A DNA stretch of 37,281 bases from Ruminobacter sp. (GTDB lineage: Bacteria; Pseudomonadota; Gammaproteobacteria; Enterobacterales; Succinivibrionaceae): assembly GCA_017940385.1 (NCBI GenBank), contig JAGAYS010000053.1, positions 1 to 37,281 of the forward strand. Direction: 5' to 3'. The notes below the pieces were generated by a model. It did not search any database. It saw only the letters and a list, made by a program, of their open reading frames with translations, and was not told the origin of the DNA. This document shows positions 1 through 6,499 of this stretch, one piece after another. The translations under genes were made by a program, and so were the position numbers. Position 1 is the first letter of the stretch. Every line of letters starts with the position of its first letter.

Positions 1-116
1 CCTGGTAAAAATAGTGCTGTTGAACCACCTGTTCCCATTCCGAACACAGAAGTGAAAAGCGGTCACGCCGATGGTAGTGTAGCATTCGCTATGTGAGAGT
101 AGGTCATTGCCAGGCA
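1..116 (+). rRNA. rrf: 5S ribosomal RNA, 5' end cut by window edge
   Basis: The sequence carries the usual 5S landmarks: a CCTGG 5' arm that pairs with GCCAGG near position 112, the internal block around CCGAACACAGAAGTGAAA, and CGCCGATGGTAGTGT. By comparison with E. coli 5S rRNA only about two or three 5' bases are missing. It must be the last rRNA gene of an rrn operon whose 16S and 23S lie to the left of the window. A tRNA-Thr gene follows 8 bp later, as in E. coli rrnD. Confidence 0.95.
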
Positions 117-124
117 TTTAATTT

Positions 125-200
125 GCTGATATGGCTCAGTCGGTAGAGCGCACCCTTGGTAAGGGTGAGGTCCCCAGTTCGATTCTGGGTATCAGCACCA
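125..200 (+). tRNA. tRNA-Thr (anticodon GGT), copy 1
   Basis: A 76 nt cloverleaf. The 7 bp acceptor stem is GCTGATA paired with TATCAGC, the anticodon stem CACCC/GGGTG encloses loop TTGGTAA with anticodon GGT, and the T arm is CCCAG-TTCGATT-CTGGG. The discriminator A and CCA are encoded. It lies 8 bp after 5S rRNA and is probably transcribed and processed from the rRNA operon transcript, as thrV is in E. coli rrnD. Confidence 0.97.
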
Positions 201-207
201 TACATTG

Positions 208-238
208 CCCCCTTGCATTGCGAGGGGGTTTTTGTTTT
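208..238 (+). terminator. intrinsic terminator after 5S-tRNA-Thr
   Basis: Stem 208-215 (CCCCCTTG) pairs with 221-228 (with one G-T pair) around a 5 nt loop and is followed by a T-rich run (TTTTTGTTTT). It would end the rrn operon transcript after the first tRNA-Thr. Confidence 0.8.
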
Positions 239-255
239 AAAAAACAAAATATTTC

Positions 256-283
256 TTGTAATTATTACGTTTTTGTATATAAT
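256..283 (+). promoter_or_regulatory. candidate sigma-70 promoter for second tRNA-Thr
   Basis: TTGTAA at 256-261 and a perfect TATAAT at 278-283 are separated by 16 bp. It lies between the terminator of the rrn operon and the second tRNA-Thr, 29 bp upstream of that gene. This suggests copy 2 is transcribed independently. Confidence 0.55.
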
Positions 284-312
284 ACCTGTGTTCCTTGTGA
301 ACGTTCAATTGT

Positions 313-388
313 GCTGATATGGCTCAGTCGGTAGAGCGCACCCTTGGTAAGGGTGAGGTCCCCAGTTCGATTCTGGGTATCAGCACCA
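313..388 (+). tRNA. tRNA-Thr (anticodon GGT), copy 2
   Basis: Identical over all 76 nt to the tRNA-Thr at 125-200, including the encoded CCA. The flanks differ from copy 1 right up to the gene ends, so the identity is confined to the tRNA itself. It has its own candidate promoter. No clear hairpin-plus-T-run terminator was seen between it and degS. Confidence 0.97.
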
Positions 389-443
389 CTCAATATTCTC
401 CGTATACCATCCTTATAAACCGTCTCATAATTCAGACAATATT

Positions 444-470
444 TTGTATTTAATGTATACTTGCTATAAT
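444..470 (+). promoter_or_regulatory. candidate degS promoter (extended -10)
   Basis: TATAAT at 465-470 is preceded by TG one base upstream (TTGCTATAAT), an extended -10 element. The -35 is weak (TTGTAT at 444-449, 15 bp spacer). The predicted start lies about 30 bp before the degS ATG. Confidence 0.45.
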
Positions 471-505
471 TGTTTTTTTAATAATCGTTGCTAAAGGCAT
501 ACATC

Positions 506-1606
506 ATGAAATCTGTTCTGCATGCGGTATTCTCAGGTCTTATTTTGGGGATTACGATTTTGATTGTTAATGATCTGATGATCAAAGAACAGAATAGTAA
601 ACTAACTTACTCTCTATTTCAGAATAACAGTGCACCGGCAAACTATACTCAGGCCATCGAGGCCAGTGCTCCGGCCGTTGTTAACATTTTCATTCAGGTC
701 ACTGACGCTGATTATGACGGCAGTACAAATGATGCCTCTTCAGTAAATAAAAACTTCAGCTCAGCCTCAGGCATTATCGTTGATAAAAACGGCTACATAC
801 TTACGAATTATCACGTGATTATGAATGCATCAATATCAGGCAGTACCATATTTGTTCAGCTGCGTAACGGTAAGACTTATCAGGGGAGCATTGTAGGTTA
901 TGATAAGCGTACAGACATAGCCGTGCTGAAGGTAAATACCAAGGACGTCCTTCCCGTTATTCCAATCAATCTTAACAGAAAGCCGCGTCTTGGAGATGTT
1001 GTTCTGGCTATCGGTAACCCTTATAACATCGGTCAGACAATTACCATGGGGATAATAAGTGCGGTAGGCAGAACCGGAAGCGGCGTAACAAACGTTAATA
1101 CACTTGATCTGTCCCCAGGAATTCAGGAATTCATTCAGACGGACGCAGCCATCAATTCCGGTAATTCAGGTGGTGCTTTGGTTAATTCCTTCGGTGAATT
1201 TGTCGGCATGAATACAGCCACCTTGTCTTCAGTCGAAAACCAGACTAACGGTATAAGTTTTGCGATACCTGCTGAGCTTTCTCTCAATATTATGGGAGAT
1301 ATAATTAAACACGGAAGGGTAATAAGAGGATATCTGGGGATTACTGCAAAAGACATCGCATCAGGTTCTGACTCATTAAGACGTAAATCAGGTGTCGTGA
1401 TTACCAGTATTGATCCTTCCGGTCCTGCACATAATCTGTTATATGCAGGTGATATTATTATAAGAGTCAACGGTAAGAAGATAACTGATTTGAAACAGGT
1501 AATGAATATCATTGCCTCATCGCAGCCCAATACGTCTCTTGCTTTTGAGATTATGAGGGGAGGTGAACTGCTTACGACTTCAGTTCTTCTTGCGGAGCAG
1601 CGGTAA
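506..1606 (+). CDS. degS: DegS, inner-membrane site-1 serine protease of the sigma-E pathway
   Basis: Membrane-anchored HtrA-type protease that, in the E. coli pathway, cleaves RseA when its PDZ domain senses misfolded outer-membrane proteins. The product is 366 aa (E. coli about 355). One N-terminal membrane segment (about residues 4-22) has no signal-peptidase site. It is followed by a trypsin-like domain with His103 (NYHV), Asp137 (RTDIAVL) and Ser221 (NSGNSGGAL), and a single C-terminal PDZ domain; the single PDZ and the anchor separate DegS from DegQ/DegP. About nine extra residues sit between Asp and Ser. Start: the ATG at 506 has an AAAGG ribosome site 8 nt upstream; an in-frame TTG at 488 lacks one. 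It is convergent with degQ, whereas in E. coli degQ and degS lie in tandem. Confidence 0.93.
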   Translation: MKSVLHAVFSGLILGITILIVNDLMIKEQNSKLTYSLFQNNSAPANYTQAIEASAPAVVNIFIQVTDADYDGSTNDASSVNKNFSSASGIIVDKNGYILTNYHVIMNASISGSTIFVQLRNGKTYQGSIVGYDKRTDIAVLKVNTKDVLPVIPINLNRKPRLGDVVLAIGNPYNIGQTITMGIISAVGRTGSGVTNVNTLDLSPGIQEFIQTDAAINSGNSGGALVNSFGEFVGMNTATLSSVENQTNGISFAIPAELSLNIMGDIIKHGRVIRGYLGITAKDIASGSDSLRRKSGVVITSIDPSGPAHNLLYAGDIIIRVNGKKITDLKQVMNIIASSQPNTSLAFEIMRGGELLTTSVLLAEQR

Positions 1607-1626
1607 CTCCTTCAGATTAAAAAAAT

Positions 1627-1650
1627 AAAACCCTGCTTCTGCAGGGTTTT
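1627..1650. terminator. bidirectional terminator between degS and degQ
   Basis: A perfect stem, 1627-1636 with 1641-1650, around loop TTCT. On the plus strand it ends in TTTT; on the minus strand it is followed by a longer T-rich run (TTTTATTTTTTT). It can therefore serve both convergent genes and should be stronger for degQ. Confidence 0.82.
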
Positions 1651-1689
1651 ACATCAGCCGTAAGATTAACTGTATCTTACATAATACTT

Positions 1690-3057
1690 TTAGTAGTTAC
1701 TTGTGAGATATACGGTAGTTCCCTTTCTGTCAAGCTTAAGCGCGAGGAATTTGTTTTTCTTAGAAAGAATCTTGTTTAAATCACTCATGCTGTTAACTTT
1801 TTCACGGTTGGCTTCGGTGATGATGTCTCCCTTTGCAAGGCCGTATCTTGCAGCTCGGCTGTTGTCCTTGACATCGGATACCAGAACACCGCGGCCGTCG
1901 TTATCAGACAGCACGGCTCCCTCAAAAAGCGGATTACTGCTGTTTGATGTTAAGGTTTTACCGTTATCTCCGTCCAAAGTTACTTCTATTTCTTTTTCCT
2001 TACCATCTCTGAAGACTCCGATTTTAACTTTGGCGCCGGCTCCCAGTGTTGCTATTTTTGCTCTGAGCTGACCAAAGTTACTGATTTTTACGCCGTTTAT
2101 AGATGTGAGGATATCTCCGGATTTTATTCCTGCCTTATCAGCAGCGGAATCTTTCAGTACTTCGTTTACAAAAGCACCGTTTACACTGTGATAATCAAAG
2201 TTTTTAGCCAGGTCCTCATTGACTTCGGTACCGGTTATTCCCAACAGACCGCGTGTAACCTTACCATTTAAAATCAACTGGTCAACAATGGAATGCGCCA
2301 TGTTTGACGGGATGGCGAAGCCGATGCCGATGTTCCCTCCGGATCTGCCAAGTATCGCAGTGTTGATTCCAATGAGTTCTCCCTTGAGGTTTATCAGTGC
2401 TCCGCCTGAGTTTCCGGAATTTATTGCGGCATCAGTCTGAATAAAGTTTTCGTAGTTTTCAATATTAAGACCGCTTCTGCCAAGTGCACTTATAATACCT
2501 GACGTAACAGTCTGTCCGAGGCCGAAAGGATTGCCGATCGCAATGGCAAAATCACCGACTTTGAGATTGTCTGAATCGGCAAACTTAAGTTCAGTCAGAT
2601 TCTTAGGAGATTCGAGTTCCAAAAGGGCAAAGTCAGTCTGTTCGTCTTCTCCCTTAACCTTTGCTTTAAAAACCCTTCCGTCATGAAGCGTAACCTTTAT
2701 GTCTTCGGCGCCGTCAACTACATGATAGTTTGTTATTACAAGACCTTTTTCGGCGTTAATGATGACACCTGAACCGAGTGCGGAGAATTTTCTTTCCTTT
2801 TGAATTTCAGGGAAGAAAAACTTAAATTCATCAGGTATGTCGAGAGCGTTTTGATTAAGTGATTTTTTGCCGTTAACGGAAATATTAACTACGGCAGGTA
2901 CGGCCTTTTCGATGAGAGGCGCAAGAGAAGGAACTCCTTCGCTGTTCTGTGAAAGTGCGCCAATAAGAGGTGTGGCGTCAGCGTAGGCAAGATTACCTAT
3001 AGGACTGAGAGCCAAAGCGATGCTTAACGCACCGATTATTTTTTTATTGTTTAACAT
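1690..3057 (-). CDS. degQ: DegQ/DegP periplasmic serine protease-chaperone
   Basis: Periplasmic HtrA protease that degrades or refolds damaged envelope proteins as large oligomers. The product is 455 aa, the length of E. coli DegQ. It has a signal peptide (about residues 1-28, cleavage near AYA-DA), a protease domain with His112 (NYHV), Asp142 (TDFALLE) and Ser217 (NSGNSGGAL), then two PDZ domains (about 265-355 and 375-455). The two PDZ domains distinguish it from DegS. I chose degQ over degP because of its neighbours degS and zapG and the lack of a long Q-linker, but the sequence alone does not exclude a DegP role. A sigma-E-like promoter lies about 60 bp upstream, unlike E. coli degQ and like E. 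coli degP. Confidence 0.93.
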   Translation of the reverse strand: MLNNKKIIGALSIALALSPIGNLAYADATPLIGALSQNSEGVPSLAPLIEKAVPAVVNISVNGKKSLNQNALDIPDEFKFFFPEIQKERKFSALGSGVIINAEKGLVITNYHVVDGAEDIKVTLHDGRVFKAKVKGEDEQTDFALLELESPKNLTELKFADSDNLKVGDFAIAIGNPFGLGQTVTSGIISALGRSGLNIENYENFIQTDAAINSGNSGGALINLKGELIGINTAILGRSGGNIGIGFAIPSNMAHSIVDQLILNGKVTRGLLGITGTEVNEDLAKNFDYHSVNGAFVNEVLKDSAADKAGIKSGDILTSINGVKISNFGQLRAKIATLGAGAKVKIGVFRDGKEKEIEVTLDGDNGKTLTSNSSNPLFEGAVLSDNDGRGVLVSDVKDNSRAARYGLAKGDIITEANREKVNSMSDLNKILSKKNKFLALKLDRKGTTVYLTSNY

Positions 3058-3115
3058 TACTTATTTATCTCCAATGAAAAATAAAGATAATAAAGTGCAG
3101 AATCGTCGTCGTATC

Positions 3116-3144
3116 TTAAGACAGTTAATTTGTATGAAAGTTCA
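3116..3144 (-). promoter_or_regulatory. candidate sigma-E (RpoE) promoter of degQ
   Basis: Read on the minus strand: TGAACTT (3144-3138), a 15 bp spacer, then GTCTTAA (3122-3116). The known sigma-E consensus is about GGAACTT, 15-17 bp, GTCTAA; six of seven -35 positions match and the -10 keeps the GTCT core. Transcription would start near 3109, giving a 5' leader of about 50 nt before the degQ ATG. Confidence 0.5.
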
Positions 3145-3283
3145 TAACCGGCTGTTCTTCTGCAGAACTTCCGGACCGGACATTTATAGTGTTTTATGTC
3201 CCTTCATACAATAATTAACATAGGGTTATGTGCTGTTGATTCAACTTGAATTTTTATTTATGGAATCTTTGACACATTTTATG

Positions 3284-3314
3284 AAAAAGGAGCCGCAGAT
3301 AAATCTGCGGCTCC
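3284..3314 (-). terminator. terminator of zapG
   Basis: A perfect 12 bp stem (3289-3300 with 3303-3314, loop AA). On the minus strand it is followed by TTTTT. It lies 27 bp past the zapG stop and separates zapG from degQ transcription. Confidence 0.85.
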
Positions 3315-3340
3315 CGGAAAGTTTTGATGATGTCTGATAA

Positions 3341-3751
3341 CTATTTTGCATCCACCGGCTTGTCAGGTGTTATGGTCTGTTCTTCAGAAATAATCTCCGC
3401 ATCCTTGATAACCGGTTCCGCTGATTTCGGAGCCTGATGCGGTGCGTGGTATACGTCATGATGAGCGGTCTGATACATGTTGCTGAACTGGGGAATGATC
3501 TTCTGCGATTGTTCATTCATGAATCTGGCATAAGTTGAATAACTGCTCTCAAGCTGATCAAAGAGTGTTCCTGACGTCTGGAAAAAATCCGTAAGAATTC
3601 GTCTCTGTGTCGCCATCTCTCTCTGAACTTTGGTAAGTTCGTCCTGCAATTCCATTTTGGAAGCGTCTCTGATAAGGAAGTGTCTCAGCAGAAAACCGAT
3701 GATAATACCCAAAACTCCGGACAGTATGATGTAGACAGTTGTATCGTCCAT
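3341..3751 (-). CDS. zapG: ZapG (YhcB, DUF1043) envelope/division protein
   Basis: Small inner-membrane protein that, in E. coli, links cell division, peptidoglycan and lipopolysaccharide synthesis. The product is 136 aa (E. coli YhcB 132). It has one N-terminal transmembrane helix (about residues 6-25), a basic boundary (RHFLIRD), a predicted coiled coil (about 33-75) with the family's FFQTSGTLFDQLESSYSTYA region, and a disordered acidic C-terminus. The start is clear: GGAGGG lies 9 nt before the ATG. Placement between degQ and rplM matches E. coli, except that zapE is absent from the spot it holds there. Confidence 0.88.
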   Translation of the reverse strand: MDDTTVYIILSGVLGIIIGFLLRHFLIRDASKMELQDELTKVQREMATQRRILTDFFQTSGTLFDQLESSYSTYARFMNEQSQKIIPQFSNMYQTAHHDVYHAPHQAPKSAEPVIKDAEIISEEQTITPDKPVDAK

Positions 3752-4236
3752 ATTAGTTATCCCTCCTTGTCGGTCACGGTATGCGTGCCTGATTTATTAT
3801 TTATTGTAGTTATACTGTAAACGGTCAACATGTATGTTGATTATAAGATAAAGGGAATAGTTATAAAAAGCGAGTTTTCAAAAATATAGGATTAGTCACT
3901 TTAAATTGGAAAACACGTCATTTCAGTTTATGTAATGTTGTTTTGATACGTGGATAAAGATGTGTTTTTGGGTACACGGAGCGATGTTTTGTAAAAGTCT
4001 TTTAATATTTAAGCCCGTATACTCCGGTCAGAAAATAATTATTGTGATTATCCCAAAAAAATAATGCAAAAGTTGTCAATTTAGTGTATTATTTGCACGC
4101 CCACATAACGTTAATGTTTAAAAACATGAGCGTATTCGAGTTTTCTTTATCTCGAAGGGGGTAAAGATATCGAAAATTATTTTTGGTACCATCTAATGGT
4201 ACTTATGTTTAACTGTTTTTTAGTTGGGTTATATCA
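3752..4236. other. 485 bp intergenic region between zapG and rplM
   Basis: Divergent promoter region with no credible ORF. The right part holds the candidate rplM promoter (TATTAT at 4087-4092 followed by the G+C-rich stretch GCACGCCC, a discriminator typical of stringently controlled promoters; the -35 is poor) and the structured rplM leader. TATACT at 4018-4023 is another possible -10. The left part should hold the zapG promoter on the minus strand, but no strong one was seen. Confidence 0.5.
4135..4202 (+). promoter_or_regulatory. structured rplM leader, possible L13 autoregulatory element
   Basis: Two hairpins lie in the presumed 5' leader: TTCGAG/CTCGAA (4135-4140 with 4151-4156) and a perfect 7 bp stem with a 3 nt loop (4186-4192 with 4196-4202). 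Neither is followed by a T run fit for termination. In E. coli the rplM-rpsI mRNA leader is the target of L13 autoregulation, so these are candidates for the same role; the pairing is seen, the role is inferred. Confidence 0.4.
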
Positions 4237-4665
4237 ATGAAAACTTTTGTAGCTAAGCCAGACACTATTAAGCGTGACTGGTATGTAGTTGACGCAGAAG
4301 GCAAGACTTTAGGTCGTCTTGCTACTGAGATCGCCTCACGTTTAAGAGGTAAGCACAAGCCTGAATACACCCCTTCAGCTGACACCGGTGATTACATTAT
4401 CGTTGTAAATGCAGCTAAGGTTGCTGTAACTGGTAATAAGACCACTGATAAGGTTTACTATGCTCACTCTGGCTTCCCAGGTGGCATCAAGTCAATCACT
4501 TTTGACAAGCTTATTCAGTCTAAGCCAGAAATGGTTATTGAATCAGCTGTTCGTGGCATGTTACCAAAGGGACCTTTAGGTCGTGCAATGTTCCGTAAGT
4601 TAAAGGTTTATGCTGGTGCTTCTCATGATCACGCAGCTCAGAAACCACAGGTTTTAGACATTTAA
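4237..4665 (+). CDS. rplM: 50S ribosomal protein L13
   Basis: Early-assembling large-subunit protein that binds 23S rRNA. It is 142 aa, exactly the E. coli length, with the L13 N-terminal region ([18 protein letters not shown]) and the signature [19 protein letters not shown] near residue 110. It forms the usual two-gene operon with rpsI, 11 bp downstream. The long structured leader suggests translational feedback by L13. Codon choice (GTT, GGT, CGT, TTA) fits high expression. Confidence 0.98.
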   Translation: MKTFVAKPDTIKRDWYVVDAEGKTLGRLATEIASRLRGKHKPEYTPSADTGDYIIVVNAAKVAVTGNKTTDKVYYAHSGFPGGIKSITFDKLIQSKPEMVIESAVRGMLPKGPLGRAMFRKLKVYAGASHDHAAQKPQVLDI

Positions 4666-4676
4666 GGATTAAGTAA

Positions 4677-5069
4677 ATGGCAGAAAATCAATACTACGGT
4701 ACAGGCCGCCGCAAGAGCTCTACTGCACGTGTATTCATCAAGAAGGGTACCGGCAACATCGTTATCAACAACAAGAAGCTTGAAGAGTACTTTACTCGTC
4801 CAACTTCTCGCATGGTTGTTTGTCAGCCACTTGAATTATTAAATCTTAAGGATTCTTTAGATTTATACATCACTGTAGTTGGTGGTGGTAACTCTGGTCA
4901 GGCTGGTGCTGTTCGTCACGGTATTACCCGTGCTCTTATCGAGTACGATGAATCATTCCGTTCTGAACTTCGCAAGGCAGGTTACGTAACCCGTGATGCA
5001 CGTCGTGTTGAACGTAAGAAGGTTGGTTTACACAAGGCTCGTAAGCGTCCTCAGTACTCAAAGCGTTAA
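4677..5069 (+). CDS. rpsI: 30S ribosomal protein S9
   Basis: Small-subunit protein whose C-terminal tail reaches the P-site tRNA. It is 130 aa, as in E. coli, starting [15 protein letters not shown] and containing the S9 signature [19 protein letters not shown] near residue 62. The conserved SKR terminus, which contacts the tRNA anticodon loop, is intact. An AAGGA ribosome site lies just after the rplM stop, so the two are co-transcribed and probably translationally coupled. A strong terminator follows. Confidence 0.98.
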   Translation: MAENQYYGTGRRKSSTARVFIKKGTGNIVINNKKLEEYFTRPTSRMVVCQPLELLNLKDSLDLYITVVGGGNSGQAGAVRHGITRALIEYDESFRSELRKAGYVTRDARRVERKKVGLHKARKRPQYSKR

Positions 5070-5095
5070 TACAATTTTTTTATTGTGTGAATGTG

Positions 5096-5121
5096 AAACC
5101 CCGGTTATCCGGGGTTTTTTT
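5096..5121 (+). terminator. terminator of rplM-rpsI
   Basis: Stem 5096-5104 (AAACCCCGG) pairs with 5109-5117 around TTAT, followed by a run of T. It separates rpsI from sspB, so sspB needs its own promoter in the A+T-rich 170 bp that follow. Confidence 0.9.
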
Positions 5122-5296
5122 GTGAAAGAGGATTTTGTATTGTGTAATTCCTTCATTAAAGTTAAAAATAAGGTGTATTAAATATCAACTACTCGATAAA
5201 AATCTCAAAAATTTCATGTTATCCACATTATTCGTATATTTAATTGTTCTTTAATATGCTATTATTTAAAGTAGATAATAATATGTAGGAGTGTTT

Positions 5297-5794
5297 ATGG
5301 CTGACGGTATTAAAGTGCCTCCGTGCAGACCTTATGTTGTGAGGGCAATGTATGACTGGATGGTTGATAATCTGCTGACTCCTCAGATAGCAGTAAACGT
5401 TAACTTTCCGGAAGTGGATTTACCTCTCCAATATGCCCAAAATGGTTTAATTATATTGAACATATCTCCTCGTGCCGTTTTAAATTTGAAAATAGATAAT
5501 AAAGGGATTTCGTTTAATGCAAGATTCGGGGGAGTTCCTCATTCAGTATATATACCGATGATTGCTGTTACATCTATATATCCGAGAGAAGATCCTAAAC
5601 TGGGGATGTATCTGCTTCCTGAGGCCGGCTATGATGATTACTATGAAAATGCCGATGCCGGACAGAATAAAGGACATCTTTCAGCCGTGGAAGAAGTTGA
5701 GAATACGGGCGTAAAAGAAGAAAGCCAGTCAACATCTCCAAAATCTAAGAAAAAGGTTGAACATAAGAAGCCGACACTAGAGATAGTTGAGTAG
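5297..5794 (+). CDS. sspB: SspB, ClpXP adaptor for ssrA-tagged proteins
   Basis: Adaptor that binds the ssrA degradation tag and tethers it to ClpX. The product is 165 aa (E. coli 165). The folded domain (about residues 1-115) carries the family motifs RPYVVRAMYDWMVDN near the start, then NISPRAV and FNARFGG. It is followed by an acidic/lysine-rich disordered linker and a C-terminal ClpX-binding tail. The tail KKPTLEIVE resembles the E. coli XB motif (RPALRVVK) but is more acidic. Start: ATG at 5297 with TAGGAG 5 nt upstream; an in-frame GTG at 5291 overlaps that site. In E. coli sspA lies between rpsI and sspB; it is absent here and sspB stands alone. Confidence 0.93.
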   Translation: MADGIKVPPCRPYVVRAMYDWMVDNLLTPQIAVNVNFPEVDLPLQYAQNGLIILNISPRAVLNLKIDNKGISFNARFGGVPHSVYIPMIAVTSIYPREDPKLGMYLLPEAGYDDYYENADAGQNKGHLSAVEEVENTGVKEESQSTSPKSKKKVEHKKPTLEIVE

Positions 5795-5817
5795 ATTCAT
5801 GTGTTCTACTAAATAAC

Positions 5818-5857
5818 AAAGGCACGCCTCAATTAAATATGGGGCGTGCCTTTTTTT
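5818..5857. terminator. bidirectional terminator between sspB and diaA
   Basis: An 8 bp G+C-rich stem (5821-5828 with 5843-5850) followed by TTTTTTT on the plus strand and TTTGTTATTT on the minus strand. It lies between the convergent genes sspB and diaA. Confidence 0.85.
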
Positions 5858-5875
5858 GTACAACTGTTGGCGTCG

Positions 5876-6496
5876 TCAGTAAGTAACGGTGTTATCCTGA
5901 TTTCCGATATCGCGGAGGAATACGTTAAACACGTTCAGAATTACCAGAACGACTTCCGTGAAATTGGCGGCATTCTGAGTATGCAGCACTATCTGAATGT
6001 CATCTTCATTAAGCAGATCCTTCATGACATTATCATGAAGGTGATTTATGGCAATAATGGGGATTTGGCATTCGTGTGCGTACTGTATTACGCTGAGAAA
6101 GTTCTGACTTTCATTTGCATTATCTGAAATAATCATCAGACAGTCATTCATTTTCACCACACTGTCAAACTGAACCTTTAATGATTCTTCTATTCCCAGA
6201 TTAGGATACAGATGATTCATCTGTACGGCGTCATTGTTCAGAGTGACGGCGTTTATTTTCTGGGTTGTATACATGTGGTTGCTGTTAAGTACCTGTGTGA
6301 AGATTGAGCACAGCGGCTGACACAGAGAGCTTCCGAGGCATATTATTTTATTGCCAGGGAGGCTGAGACTCATCACGGCGGCCGCAGTTTCCATGTTCTC
6401 CAGAGCTTCCTGCGGAACGCTGGTTACAGCCGTCATGGTGTCTTCAAGACATCTGCTGATTGTACTTTCAAAGTATTGCTGAATATTGTCGGTCAC
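5876..6496 (-). CDS. diaA: DiaA-like SIS-domain protein (DnaA-binding initiator factor)
   Basis: A single SIS domain over 206 aa (E. coli DiaA 196). DiaA binds DnaA and promotes timely replication initiation. The fold is recognisable from GNKIICLGSS near residue 48, SVVKMNDCLMIIS near 112 and the hydrophobic C-terminal helices, but the sugar-phosphate loop usual in SIS enzymes (STSGNS type) is replaced by SDNANES and the first glycine-rich loop is altered. This fits a binding rather than an enzymatic role, though it also leaves the name less certain. The main support is position directly after lpoA, as in E. coli lpoA-yraN-diaA. The start is GTG, 3 nt after the lpoA stop, with TAGGA inside the end of lpoA, so translation is probably coupled. 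Confidence 0.78.
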   Translation of the reverse strand: MTDNIQQYFESTISRCLEDTMTAVTSVPQEALENMETAAAVMSLSLPGNKIICLGSSLCQPLCSIFTQVLNSNHMYTTQKINAVTLNNDAVQMNHLYPNLGIEESLKVQFDSVVKMNDCLMIISDNANESQNFLSVIQYAHECQIPIIAINHLHDNVMKDLLNEDDIQIVLHTQNAANFTEVVLVILNVFNVFLRDIGNQDNTVTY

Positions 6497-6499
6497 TTA

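Noticed and set aside
131-334. Open frame running through the two tRNA-Thr genes
   Set aside because: It crosses a tRNA, a terminator and a promoter; the coding potential is accidental.
3150-3170. LexA-like palindrome CTGT...CAG near degQ
   Set aside because: The spacing does not fit the CTGT-N8-ACAG SOS box; only a 10 bp TTCTGCAGAA palindrome remains.
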